A stretch of 64,000 bases of DNA from Siderastrea siderea (GCA_964030785.1 OZ034972.1:53601038-53665037); one strand, 5' to 3'; numbered from the stretch's first letter, positions 26,387 through 37,790 are shown. Made by a program: numbers and translations. Notes: generated from the sequence alone by a model not told the origin.

Positions 26387-27177
26387 GCCTCAGTAGGGAC
26401 GATCAGAATCTACCCACCTATGATATGTGTCCTGGGTTCAAACCATTTACCATTCTAATGGAAAAGATAACAAATTCCAGAGGGTCACTGTTTTGAAAAC
26501 AAGGTTTTTTTATTTTGATCATCTTTTTTATGAAATGATCACATACGCCTTCACATCAAGGGTTAACTGGAACAATTGGTGCGTAGCAAAAATTGTTGTC
26601 AGTGAAAGAGAAAAAAAAGAATAGTCAGTGTTGGAGATCAGTTGCCACGAACGTATTAGGTTTTCAGTGAGATTTACTGTTATAAAAGTTTGGCAGACTA
26701 TTTCAATGTAAGTAAAACAACCATTGTTACTGATTATTTCGAACGCAATTACTAATTTGAGTCTATTTTGTTTAACTTCTTAGCGAGTAAAACATCAAGT
26801 TTGTAAAACCGCCCTCGCGTGCCTATTTTTTACTGTTTTTGTTCCAAGTAAATGATAAGAAAGAGACCTTAAGGTTGCCTTCAGAGAAACCAACCAAGAA
26901 ATAAACGGATAATGGAATCAATATTCCTATTCCCAGTGCTCGCTCGCACAACACAGCCCTTAATTGTGGCCAGTAACTAGCCAGAGATTTAATTCAGGCG
27001 TGCGTTTGGTTATCTCCCTTGGGAGTGGCTTTCTGTATCTAAATAAACACGTGTAAAGGTGAATTTGTCCAGTTTAGTAGCAAGCGCGGAAGAATTCTGG
27101 ATTCCTGTTCGTCTGTTTTAAATCCTTCAATATAGCCGATGAAGTCCATCCTGTGCCGGTCGTGGTTTTCCCCGCAG

Positions 27178-27293
27178 ATGTTCCCGAGGCGCCGCCCTCT
27201 GGTGTTCCTGCTGTCCCTGCAGTTCCTGCTGCATTTCCTGCTCCTGTTGGCGAAGAAAATCCGGCTAACGCTGCTGCTGCCGCCTCACAAGAG
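27178..27293 (+). CDS. Ala/Pro-rich possible exon
   Basis: Bounded by CCCGCAG and a GTAATT donor; encodes a Pro/Ala/Val-rich segment (VPEAPPSGVPAVPAVP) ending AAAAASQE. The frame is also open for about 100 bases upstream. It could be an exon of a degraded host gene or the N-terminal part of the adjacent recombinase element. No family was recognised. Confidence 0.25.
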
Positions 27294-27591
27294 GTAATTT
27301 GTTTCTTTGCTCATTAGTTTGCTTCGGCAAGGTTTACACGTGTCATCAGTTTTCCTTAGTCGTTGTTCCTTATGTCGGTACTTCAGTCGGTTGGGGCCGA
27401 CTTGGAAATTAGCTACTTAAAGTTTCTTTCGTTCCGTCAGCGGCCGTTCAATTTTGTTGTTTTGTACTAGTCATGTCTCTATGGGACGCTCGTGTCATGC
27501 CTCTGGATTCCATTTGCTCGGTTGCGGCCTAGGAGAACTCTGTTAAGCAACAGCATTTCCCCTTCAGAACGTTACATTTACGCTCGAGATC

Positions 27592-28239
27592 TAGAGTTTT
27601 TCTCGCTCGATTTTTTCTCTGACGACAGGGCATCCGACCTTGGCAGGCAGGATTGAGACAGTAGACGTGTTAAGACACCCTGATGGCACCAGCCTCCTGT
27701 TTCACCAACGCGTTGGCAAAACGTTAAGAGCAAAACATTCAAGAGTGTTTGGAGTCAAACAAACTGCTAATCCTGCTATTTGCCCTGTGCGGAATTTGCA
27801 GTTCTTCGTCAACCTTTGTAAATCAATGCGCCTCGACCTTTCCTGTGGTTTTCTTTTCCGTCCCACATCCCAAAAAGGCGGCATTCTCAATGCACCCCTC
27901 CTCGCTTCTACCGTGCAAGCAAGGCTCATTAAGTACCTTTCATCTCTGGGCATTAACGATGGTGAATCAGTTCATGGTTTTAGAGCCAGGAATTCTATCC
28001 TCCTTCGGCGTCTCGGTGTGTCTAGAGAGGAGGTAACGAAACACATTGGATGGAGATCCATTACCTTGGTCGACTACTGCACTCAAGTTGAAAAGGTTAT
28101 GTCTTCATCCACCTCTTCAGATGCCTTGGCTCGTATTACTATTGACAATGGAAGCGGTTCATCAGCAGAACATCTTGGGAACACTTTCCGTAAATGCAAC
28201 ATTCTTTCTGGCTTTACGGCGGCTTTCTTAGATTCCTAG
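27592..28239 (+). pseudogene. Tyrosine recombinase of a mobile element, frameshifted
   Basis: The main frame (about 27640-28239) has no ATG at its head. It encodes the C-terminal catalytic half of a tyrosine recombinase: LLFHQRVGKTLR, CPVRNLQFFVN, GFLFRPTS, then the H-x-x-R box as HGFRAR, HIGWRS for the third catalytic position, and a Tyr in DYCTQVEKV. The first catalytic Arg box, RASDLGR, lies at about 27627-27647 in another frame, so one frameshift separates it from the rest. This type is common in invertebrate repeats (Crypton/DIRS-like integrases); the subclass is not assigned. Inverted and direct repeats at 26,929, 28,632 and 28,945 lie around it. Inactive as read. Confidence 0.75.
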
Positions 28240-28399
28240 ATTCCTAGATCCTAGATTCGTGCTTGTTTTGGGATTTAAGTTTTGGGATGGGGGAGTTTAG
28301 TTACGGGTTTATGGGGTTGAAGAGGCTGGTGGATACCTTTCATTTCATCCAAGGCTGTCTTATGCCTCTGAGCCAAGGACTCGCATGCTCCGTAATTCG

Positions 28400-28608
28400 T
28401 AGCCTGTTCCAGGCTCTCAGATAGTTGGGACAGCATGAAAATTAGAAAGGGAATGCAAAAATAAAACGCGCGGCATGTCGGAAAATGGGGGCGGTGGCGG
28501 GAAAGGGAAGGGAGAGCCGCCTTGTGTCTCCCCAGCCCCTTCGCTTTTTTTCGTGCTCTTTTTCTCAATTCACGCTTACCCCACTATCTCGGAGCCTGGA
28601 ACAGGCTA
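28400..28608. mobile_element. TAGCCTGTTCCAGGCTC MITE with 9-bp target duplication
   Basis: Termini TAGCCTGTTCCAGGCTC and GAGCCTGGAACAGGCTA are perfect inverted repeats, extended by CAGATAGTTGGG versus CCCCACTATCTC. Both sides carry CGTAATTCG (28391-28399 and 28609-28617). 209 bp, no coding capacity. It sits just 3' of the recombinase pseudogene. Confidence 0.9.
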
Positions 28609-28631
28609 CGTAATTCGCGATCGACTCACGC

Positions 28632-29013
28632 GTCCTCAGGCCTTTGTTAAGCGAGCGCCCACTGGGAATAGATTATTATTCCCTGTGCTCGCTCGCGCAA
28701 CACAGGCCTTACAGTCAACGCGCTTCACGCATGAACGCTCAACTTCAAATATTCATCGATTAGTTCATTCTTTGATTTCATTCTTCGAAAAATTTAGCGA
28801 TTCTCGGAAACTTGGATTCTATATTCGAAACACTATTTTAGTTATTCTGTACTTGTACGATTGTTTTCCCCTCCCTCCCCCTCCCCTCATTTTTCACCCA
28901 TCTTGGTCTAGTCTTTTCGCCTTCTCGCCTGCGGACTTGCATGTACCGTAACTCAACTCACGTGTCCTCAGGCCTTTGTTAAGCGAGCGCCCATTGGGAA
29001 TAGACTACTAGTT
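28632..29013. repeat. GCGAGCG-type palindrome and direct repeats around the recombinase
   Basis: The segment 28636-28709 is an imperfect palindrome: AGGCCTTTGTTAAGCGAGCG versus CGCTCGCGCAACACAGGCCT around a short AT centre. The left half recurs directly at about 28965-29010 (CCTCAGGCCTTTGTTAAGCG). The right half recurs at about 26929-26960 (CCCAGTGCTCGCTCGCACAA), upstream of the recombinase. These may be the ends of one transposon family. Confidence 0.6.
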
Positions 29014-29282
29014 TCTCTTCAGAGTTACAGAGATCAATCATTTTGGTATCAAATTTCGATTTTTTTTTTAAGGCGAAACAAATCATCGACATGAAATTCC
29101 TTGAAGATTTGTCTCACTGGTATTGAAAGAGGAGTCTTGTGGCGGCCTTCGTCTAAGTTTTAGAATTTTAATGACCTCATATCTTTTTTTCAGGTAAAAC
29201 CACATGCAAAATAAAACAATTCCGCGTTTGTAGTGTTGACATTGTCAGAAGTACTTCTATCGTTATACTATTTACTGCATAC

Positions 29283-32200
29283 CAAGTGTTTGGAGAGCAG
29301 CACTGCCCTGCAGTTCCGCATTCTTCGCATTCAGTGCCGCCAGTCTCGTCTCTCTCCTCCTGCAGCGCTTCATAGTCAAACTTGAAGAACAAGAGCAGAA
29401 AACTTTTAGATCGTGCGAAAGTTGAGTCGAAAACTACACTTAAACAGGCTAAAAGCCTGCAGAATTGTCCGAAGAATACTGTATGGACTGATCAACGTTT
29501 GAAGGTGTTGTTATGACCTTAAAAGCTGAGTTGTCAGCCTTCGCAGATTTATTTGAAGAAATTGTGCGTTTTCATGGTATAAAAAGCAAGACAAATAAAA
29601 TAATGACAGTAGATAACGCAAGACGTCACTTTAGAATTTGGTACTACTGAGGTAATCAACACTAATCAGTTAATCAGTCATTGCCCTTGCATCGCCCTGT
29701 TCGTTCACGAAGGCAAGCCAGAACGCTTATCTTATGGGTTTTGTCAAACTCCCAGTAAGTCCATGCTCATTTGATTTGCGATGAGAGGAGATTGGATGTA
29801 AGTGAACCAAGCCGGCACAGGGTGTTATGGGAAATGAAATGGTCTCTTCCCAGTGCGCCCTGCATGCCATGTTTTAGCATGCCAAGTTGCTTATCTTGCT
29901 CCAGACTCTATTGGCCAAAATGATCTATAACTATTCTTTTTTTAACTAATTATTAGTGGCGGCAGTGTGGGCACGAGTCAGATTTGTGCTTTGTGAGGGC
30001 ATTTGCGTCATACGGTCTTTCCATCTAGTTTACGTAATGAATCATGAAACAAAAACATTTCTGCGAGGCTTATTGATCCTTCTCAGCATCAAGTGATTTA
30101 AAAACTGAGGGAAGAACTAAAACTTTAAGACTAATTTCATTTCAGTTCTCGATTTAGCTTAATTTTTTTATTAAAAAGGATTTATAAACAACAGCTAAAG
30201 CGTTTGTTACCTCGTCATCCTCTGTGTCGTGAAATCGGTGGTACTTTTTACGCAAATTCAATGCCGTTGCCATGGAGACCAGCATGATCAAAACCAGTGC
30301 CAAGCGCAGGTTATTTTGCCTGAGGGTATTAGAGAACAGGTAAACAGTTAGAAGCTTTTTCAGGGCAAAACTGAACTGCATGGCCCTGAGAAGGCTGGTG
30401 AGGCTGGTATTCAGGTTACCTTATCAACAGCTTTAATACAATAGCGCGTCAGGAGCTCCTGGCGCGCAGAAGAGATAATAGGGTCCTCATCACTCAAATT
30501 GTAATAAATAGTTGATTTATTTGCAGCATAAGTGTACACTAAATCACATTTTTAATGAGAACAGCCTTCTTAGGTTTTGATCTTAAAATATATGAAAACA
30601 ATAGGCACTTTGCACGCACAAAAGCGACAACTATACTCGCATGCAAGTAAAGTGCTTCATGCAAATAAATGCAAATAAGCTTTGGTCCTAGTCGCACTTT
30701 CGGACAACTTTAAAATTTCCCACATCATTTTGGACATGTTGGCTTGTAGCATGCAGAAAGCAATTTTAAACTGATTCCTCCTGGGTAAATAACTGGTCAG
30801 TATGGAGTTTCAAAGCATGCTCTACCAGGAATTTTTAAGAAAGGGCGTAACTTTTTCAACCATTAATATGCATATTTTATTACATCAGAAGGCTTGGATA
30901 ATAGAATACGTATGTTTTGTAATATATTATAAGAATCGCACCATACTGATACAAACATAAGAACTGATCAGGCTGGGAAAGATGCAAAATACAAATTTTT
31001 TTGGCCTCAAGGAAGAACATGATGGTTGGGCGGCAACCTGAGTTTGAATGCGACGTGTCTATCAGACCTTGAGGCAGGACTACGGATAAATGTTTTCTGA
31101 AAGTTTCGCCTGTTTTAACATTTTCGCTGCTGACGAAACTATGTCGATCACACACGTCCTTACGATGATTCTCTTAAGATTTGAAACTAGTCGCACGTCA
31201 CTAAGCGCGGGACAATCACAATGTTACGACGACGGAGTGCTTCTGAGATTGAATGTCTTGAATGGCTGTTCGTCCAAACAACAGTAGGTCGCACTTGTCT
31301 TAAATTAGTTATTACATTCTGACAAAAATTGGAAAAAATGTTTCTAGCGTATCGTACAAACGATCTACTTCAAGAGAAACGATCGTGTATTTCTTTCCCA
31401 ACAAGATGAGAAATATATCAATTTAGTGCAACTGGAACTGAGGAGGAGCGTGGAGGCTACGGTAATCAGTGTACGGGGATGATAGCTGCAAACACTATCT
31501 TTCTTGTTGAACTCAACGTATGCAATTTTCACAAGAAATCAAACTTTTAGGACTAGAGATGTTTCAAGTGCAATATAATTGAGAAACGTGAATTTAGCTA
31601 TCGTTTCTAGGCGCTATCGTTTCTAGCCTGTGTAGCTGGCGGGATTGTGTGTGTGAAGGCGAAATTTAGCGGCAGAGCGACTGGCAGACTTACGCCGCTC
31701 ATGGAGGCTCCACCACCAAAACTTTACCTTCGCGTTTTACCTTCGCACCCGCACAATACCGCCAGCTTCGCAGGCTAAACACCAAAAATAGGAGTGAGGT
31801 GCGGGATTGCGGAAAATTAATTCAGAGTTTAAAAGAACGAAGCATATAACAAATGTGCTATTTTGTTATTCTTTTGTTATCCAATGAGATGCAAATGAGT
31901 GTGAGGCGTTTTTCTGCAATCCCGCACCTTAGAGAAAAATAGCCAGTCCGAGTTGCAGATAACCTGGTGTGAGGTTTTAGCTGTAAAAAGACCAAGAGAA
32001 AAAGCGGTGTTGTGAACGTTTGCCTGTACTGATACACATACAGGAAGCCATATATCTCAGTTAGGAATGAAAGGTGAGCCCGGAGAAGCATTTGAATTAA
32101 AAGAGAATTAAAGTTGTTTTCGATGCTTAAATCATAAGAAGTAGATCGCTTAAAGATTTAAGTTAAGCTAGGTACGGAACCTTTAACTCAGTGGAAAACA

Positions 32201-32340
32201 GTAAGTCTAGGGAGTGACTAAAAACTTACATTTTGCTTCTTGAACACTCCTGAACCGTATGAACCGGGTTTGCTACTGCGTCCAACTAAACTGACGAGCT
32301 TTTCTGATTTGCGGATTTTACGCACCCCTTTTGAAGTCTC
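29283..32340 (-). CDS. Unrecognised small membrane-protein gene, partial exons
   Basis: Three exon-like blocks on the minus strand: 32340-32230 (phase 0-0; KGVRKIRKSEKLVSLVGRSS), 30319-30211 and 29380-29283. The last two join in frame: NLRLALVLIMLVSMATALN (one hydrophobic segment), then RKKYHRFHDTEDDE, then FDYEALQEERDETGG and a Cys-rich stretch ECEECGTAGQCC. Acceptors and donors are good for both. The 32,230 block does not connect in phase, so an exon is missing or it is unrelated. An in-frame ATG at 30381 could instead start a signal-anchor protein. The 3' end was not found. No family recognised. Confidence 0.4.
31624..31777. mobile_element. MITE with TAGCCTG termini and long inverted arms
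   Basis: Left TAGCCTGTGTAGCTGGCGGG pairs with right CCGCCAGCTTCGCAGGCTA, and the similarity continues inward. The termini match the 9-bp-duplicating family, but the flanks (TATCGTTTC and AACACCAAA) do not match, so the target duplication has decayed. It abuts the hAT-like copy at 31,792. Confidence 0.7.
31792..31934. mobile_element. hAT-like MITE, copy 1, 8-bp target duplication
   Basis: GAGGTGCGGGATTGC and GCAATCCCGCACCTTA form the inverted ends; the 8-mer AAAAATAG flanks both sides (31784-31791 and 31935-31942). The body is over 90% like the copy at 33,141. No coding capacity. Confidence 0.85.
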
Positions 32341-32878
32341 CTGGGAACATTCAGCAATGAAAATAATCCTTCAGTCATTTGTTCTTTTGTTTCTAAAGTC
32401 ACCGCCGCCACTGAAAGGGTGGATTTCCCTTCTGAAAGGGGTTCGGTTGTGTTTTGTTTTCAGGCAATTAAGTCAGAGAGCATCTGACTTCGTAATTACG
32501 GAGCAGTGCCTTTACTGTTTTTAGTAAAGTAAGGAAGAACCGAGTTTTTAATTAAATTTTTGAAATACCAGCTTCTCCAGTTTTTACAATTGCTGCTATT
32601 TTCGTAATAACGGCAAAGAAATCAACATCAAGATGAAACCGACGTTAACTTTTTTTGGCCTGTGAGAATATGAACTACCTTGTGCATGAAAGAATCTGAA
32701 AGAAGTTGAACGTGGAAGTTTCTACATTAATTAGTCACTTACAAACAAAAGTTTTTTTTCTCATGCGTGTAACCAGTTAATTAGGCCTCACTTGTTTCCT
32801 TCGCATTTAGCATCATGTAATGAGTATAATTAATCGACTAGGGATTGCTTTTGCCTTTTGCAGAACGCACTCGAGTCT

Positions 32879-33352
32879 GGGGGTGCTTTCCATTGTGCCA
32901 AAATTTACGGAAATTTCAGTCGAAACATAAATGGAACGCTTCGGTCCAGGTGGAAATTTTCCGGAAAAAGTGGTCCACCTCCAGAGGTGGTACTCGGTCC
33001 GGTCCGACCTAAACTTGCGTTCCATTTTCAAAAATTATCGTTTCCAGTCCCACTTCAATACGAAGTCATCAAAATTTCGGTCGAAACGTAAATGGAACGC
33101 TTCGGGCGGGTTGGAAATTTTGTTTCTATCGAACAATGTTGAGGTGCGGGATTGCGGAAAATTAATTCAGAGTTTAAAAGAACGAGGTATACAACAAATG
33201 TGCTGTTTTGTTATTCTTTTGTTATTCAATAAGATGCAAATGAGTGTGCGGCGTTTTTCTGCAATCCCGCACCTTAGAGACAATGTTGTTCCATTTTTCC
33301 TTGGTTAGTTCCACTGGTCTCTGACCGGTCGGTCTGGCAAAATGGAAAGAAC
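32879..33352. mobile_element. TIR element with GGGTGCTTTCCATTGTGCC end, carrying a nested MITE
   Basis: Left GGGTGCTTTCCATTGTGCC pairs with right GGCAAAATGGAAAGAACCC. The inside holds paired GGAAATTTTCC and AAATGGAACGCTTCGG motifs. The hAT-like copy 33141-33279 interrupts its right half, so this element is older. No clear target duplication. Confidence 0.65.
33141..33279. mobile_element. hAT-like MITE, copy 2, 8-bp target duplication
   Basis: The same ends as at 31,792 and a nearly identical body, but flanked by a different 8-mer, ACAATGTT (33133-33140 and 33280-33287). The two copies are therefore separate insertions and not a segmental duplication. Confidence 0.85.
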
Positions 33353-33483
33353 CCTAGGTTTTTTGATGTACAGAACTTGTATCGTGTTGAAAATAAATCA
33401 TCTCGTTCTGGAGTCTAAGTGGAAAGTATGAAGTGATTTTCTGAACAAATAGATACTGAGCTAGACCACTGAAAAACTTTTAA

Positions 33484-34129
33484 GGTGATTCCATCGAAAT
33501 AGAAGGAATATTTAAAATTTTCTAAAACTTGGTCCACTTGGTAATTATGTTTAGAACATTTCAAAAATGCAATAAAAAATAGGGGTCACTGTCCTTGTTT
33601 TTTCACAAAATGGATAGCCATTAATAGCAACTATACGACTCGCAAGGTTTTCCTGACAAACCCTAGTAATCAGAAATGAAAACTATAATTGCTTTAAAAA
33701 GACATTGCTTGTATTGAAATATTGGAGCAGTTCAACAAAACAGACATTTATCTTGTGTTGTGTACTATTTTAGCTGAACAGGAATCAAGATTATGAAATA
33801 AATTAAAGAATTTGCCGCGTACGTACATACCCTGCTGCACCTAAAGATGTGTTCTTTTCGGCACTTAAATAAAAATATCTCAAAGCAGAATTTTTAACTT
33901 TTTTTGAAATCGCGATATATTGTACTAGACCGTGTGCCATTTAAATTTATGTCTTAAAAAATGGGGGTCACCGAGCTCGTTTAGGAGAAAACGACCATTT
34001 ATTTCTCTGAACAGCTCAGCTTTCATAGAAAACCTATAAAGTTCCGAAGGTGCGCGCGCTCGTGCACGCGCTAATCACGCAAGGAATGATGCGCAGAAAG
34101 GATGCGTAATGCAATTGAATGGAATCACC
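33484..34129. mobile_element. TTAA-flanked element with GGTGATTCCAT ends
   Basis: GGTGATTCCAT at the left and ATGGAATCACC at the right, each bordered by TTAA (33480-33483 and 34130-34133). The internal 646 bp has no convincing frame. Confidence 0.6.
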
Positions 34130-34212
34130 TTAAACACTAGACAATAAATCGAACCCTACTGAACTACACATTACATATTACAGCAATTTTACCAGATTGA
34201 ATAAACAATTAA

Positions 34213-34482
34213 GGATAAAAATTAGCGATAGTAGTTTCGAATGACGTTTCGATGACTCCTCACTCACGAATTTAAAAATGATGAGTGAGTCATCGAAACG
34301 GGCTTTACCTCGGTGTAAGAACCTGTGAAACTCACGGATGACGTAAAATAATGGGAACGAAACATTTTAGACAACAGCGTACAGCATAACAATAGCTACA
34401 AACAAAGAAAATCTTGTCAGGGTCTTACACCGAGGTAAACCCTCGAAACGTCATTCGAAACTGCTATCGCTAATTTTTATTC
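34213..34482. mobile_element. TTAA-flanked foldback element with long inverted ends
   Basis: Left ATAAAAATTAGCGATAGTAG, continuing TTTCGAATGACGTTTCGA, is matched inverted on the right with few changes; TTAA borders both ends (34209-34212 and 34483-34486). A second inner pair (TTTACCTCGGTGTAAG and CTTACACCGAGGTAAA) lies inside. No coding capacity. Confidence 0.7.
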
Positions 34483-34604
34483 TTAACTTTCCTTTAATGC
34501 AAAAATGATCCCAAACGACCTCCAAAATCATTCGTGCATGCCAAAACATGCTGATCTACAGTGACACCGCCACTTAATTATCTTAAAAACATAACATTTT
34601 ATAT

Positions 34605-36048
34605 CAGTATCAGTTTGGGTTTAGGAAAGGGTACTCAACCCGTACTCAACTGAACATGCTATCTTAGAAATCACTGATACACTTAGAAAGGCTCTGGATA
34701 AAAAATTGGTTACCTGTGGTCTCTTTCTGGACTTTTCAAAGGCATTCGATACTGTGAACATGACATTCTGTTGACTAAACTTGGAGTACGTGGAACTCCT
34801 CTTAACTGGTTTAAAAACTACTTAGTAAATCGCACCCGGTTTGTCAAGATTGGTGATACTAAATCCAGCTACGAAACGATTGTTTGTGGTGTACCGCAAG
34901 GTTCAACGCTGGGTCCACTCTTATTCTTACTTTATATTAACGACTTGCCAAACTGCTCTAAGAAACTATCATGTCGAAGTTTTGCTGATGACACAAATAT
35001 GTTTTACACAAGTGATAAGGTACAAAATCTTGAAACAGTAATGAATGAGGAATTGAAACTAGTTTTTAAGTATTGCATCACAAACAAACTATCCATTAAT
35101 CTTGCTAAAGCCCCATTCACACCAAGAAAACATAGTTTATTAAACCAGGTTTAACAAAATGAAATTCAGCAACAGAAAGCTGAATGACTAGTTTAAACAA
35201 AGAATTCAAGGGAGCTTTTACATGTTTTTTCATTTGCACTAAATTTGCAGTAGAAAAAAAAATCAGCAAACAACTTTTATAAAGAAAACAATTTTAAACC
35301 TTGTTTAATTAAACTGCTTTTAAACGTGTTTTAGCTTTGGTGTGAATGGGGCAGAAGACAAACTATATGGTAATCTCATCTTCAAGATTAAATGGAAGTT
35401 TACATATACATAGTATTGAACGTAAAAGTCAAATAAAATATCCAGGTGTCTATATTGATCAAAATTTACACTGGGGACCCCAGATCCAACACATTAACGA
35501 CAAGCTAGTGAAAATGTAGGTATCATTAATAAATTAAGATATTATGTAGATATTCGTACCTTAAGGCAGTTGTATTTGTCCTTCATTTATCCATATTTAT
35601 AACCTATGGTATTACAAGCTGGGGCAGCGCTTGTAAGACCAGGTTACATAAGATTCAAACTAAACAGAATAAATGTGTTCGTAGCATGTTCTTTGCTTAT
35701 AGCAGGGACAATGCTATACCATACTTCAGTCTTTTAGAAATTCTTACATTGGAAAACATTTACAAATTTAAAGTAGCCCTTTTCACACATAAAATTACTA
35801 AGAACGTAACAAACGTCCCTATGATATTCAAAGGAACCCTTACCCCAGCCTCTGAGGTTCATAGATACAACACCAGATTTTTGTCCAGCCTTAATTTTCA
35901 TCGGCCAGGGATAAGCAATAATTATGGAGCTGCCACTTTTGCTTTTGTTGGATCCAAAATTTGGGAAAACATTCCCTTTAAATTAAAGAAACTCCCTTAT
36001 AATAACTTCTATAAGCATTATAAACTGTACCTTTTAAATACTCAATGA
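34605..36048 (+). pseudogene. Non-LTR (LINE) reverse transcriptase, broken
   Basis: Retrotransposon ORF2 remains: FRKGYST, LFLDFSKAFDTV, GVPQGSTLGPLLFLLYIND and the active-site FADD, then, after a MITE insertion at 35110-35352, the frame resumes with YMVISSS and later a C-terminal domain (35686-36048) with NTRF and GSKIWENIP. Stops and frameshifts occur near 34,665, 34,755, 35,517 and 35,600, so it is dead. The domain order fits the CR1/Jockey/L2 group; the clade is not resolved. The 3' tail continues to a run near AATAAAAAATC at about 36,926 and is itself interrupted by the element at 36,152. Confidence 0.9.
35110..35352. mobile_element. MITE inserted in the reverse-transcriptase reading frame
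   Basis: Perfect 16-bp inverted ends GCCCCATTCACACCAA and TTGGTGTGAATGGGGC. The interrupted protein resumes directly after it (SINLAK before, TNYMVISS after), which fixes the boundaries. No unambiguous target duplication; 243 bp, non-coding. Confidence 0.85.
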
Positions 36049-36151
36049 GTAATTTGATTTCTCTGCCCTCACTATCAATAATCATTTCTATTGTTTTTAT
36101 ATGAAATCGTAAATAAGACAGTTATGCACTGTTAATTTTTCTTTTTCCGTT

Positions 36152-36734
36152 ATACAGCTATTTCAATTAAGGTTGTCGGATTATTTCAACCTTACACGAC
36201 AAGACCGAAAGGTAGTGTGGGTAGTTGCAAATCAGTCTTAGTTTTACGGCTGTCAGCTGTTGGTCAGGAACGTCACATTTCTTAGTGCAAGTGATAAATG
36301 GGCACCATCCGATTATTGTCAGCGACAATCCTGATTCCGCTTTTCATTTTCAGTTGTTAGTACTTGTTATGATGTGCCAAAATTCATGTTCCATATTCAG
36401 TTTCATGATGCTGTTTTTCCTACTTCAAATTTACATACAATGCACGTGCTCCACGTGTACCCACATAATTTAAATTTGCCGTTTTAACCAAGTAGGCAAA
36501 GAGATCAGTAAGATTAAAAATTATGTTTTAAACAAGAATTCTATCTGAAAATAATTCTTTCAGGGTTTTTTTAATTTTTATACTATAAAAACCCTTCCAT
36601 ATGCTTTGCTATTGCATGGCAAGAAAGGTACTGCTAATTGTGGTGAACGTAGCCATAAAAATCCCATATTACCCTGCGGTCTTGTCGCAGAGGCTTAAGC
36701 TTTCATACGACAACGTTAATTGAAATAGCTGTAT
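36152..36734. mobile_element. TIR element with 3-bp target duplication in LINE tail
   Basis: The left end ATACAGCTATTTCAATTAAG is mirrored at the right with one mismatch over about 27 bp, and weaker pairing continues (CGACAAGACCG on both arms) to about 70 bp. GTT flanks each side (36149-36151, 36735-36737). It splits the 3' tail of the LINE. Short frames inside are not convincing. Confidence 0.8.
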
Positions 36735-37757
36735 GTTACTTGTAGTTTTATGTAAATGTCTACGCCAGTTAGTTGTGCGTGGCAGTGACCAACTCGAAAG
36801 CCTAAGCTCTTTTGGTCACTGCGCACATTTCACATTTCATGATTTGTGTAATTTGTTGTTCTTATTGTTTTCTTACTTTTGTAATGTATTGTAATTTCTG
36901 TAGTAACCTTTTGGAATAGTGCAAAAAATAAAAAATCTAATATAATTTATAAGACAAGCATAAATAATGTTGAATACCTGAAAGTCATTACCCTCAATTA
37001 AGGAATTATTTAACATATTCGTATCGAGAAACAGTTAGCTTTGGGGAAAATTCTTCTTGACTAACATAAACCAAACAACGAAAGTGCAAACAATATACCT
37101 ACTGAGATCTTAATTTTAACGCCAAGATTGGCTTTTGTGGCAAGAAGTGAATGGTTGAAAATTAACTATTGTTTCTTTTGTAAGATACGACCGCAATCCC
37201 CATCTTGCTGTTTCAAAGTAATTAGAATAAGCTATAATGACAAAAAAAAAAAGCAAAGGAAAAACCACGAGAGAATTGGTTTTCTCAAGATATTTCGGAC
37301 GGTCAATTGCAAGCCGTCATTCTTCCGGGGATTTAATGAAAATAGGGAAAGTCGTTACATTATGTAGTAAAACGGTTACAGTCATCCTCGGCGACCCAGG
37401 GGCAGATAGTCGGGGCGAGAGGCAGATAAAACGGGCGAAATTTATGCGAGCAGGAGCCTGGTGCGATCGATAGTTTACAAGTCGAGTGGGAACAGCCCCT
37501 GGGAGATTACCTTTAACGGACTAGTTCAAGAGCCCATTGCGTTCTTGCTTCTAATTGAGCACAACTTTTGAGGCATTGCACTTTTTGTGCCCAATCAGCG
37601 ATTTATCAGCGATCAGTTTATTTCACCGTAACTTTCGTGACTTCTTATACAGAGTGTAACTTTGCTAAACCTTTTACCCAGATCTCATGCACTCGTGCGT
37701 ACTGAAATCAACTTATCTATCTCGCTCGTTCGATAGGCCTACCAGCGAAGAAAGTTT

Positions 37758-37790
37758 TCAATACATACATACATACATACATACATATAC
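37758..37790. repeat. (CATA)n microsatellite
   Basis: About eight tandem CATA units at the downstream end of a minus-strand LINE remnant, a usual position for simple repeats at LINE 3' ends. Confidence 0.9.

Larger units (their letters stand above)
24487..27080. other. Intergenic stretch with repeats, no supported gene
   Basis: It holds the hammerhead-like core at 24,682, two C-homopolymers near 25,392 and 25,452, and the hairpin at 26,246-26,386. Short frames (for example 24,919-25,209) lack family similarity or splice support. The CNBD2-like 3' UTR must begin here, but no convincing AATAAA close to the stop was seen. Confidence 0.5.

Noticed and set aside
27702..28036. Frames overlapping the recombinase
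   Set aside because: Shadows of the tyrosine-recombinase frame.
28475..28951. 158-codon plus frame
   Set aside because: It starts inside the MITE 28,400-28,608 and crosses palindromic repeats; no protein-like features.
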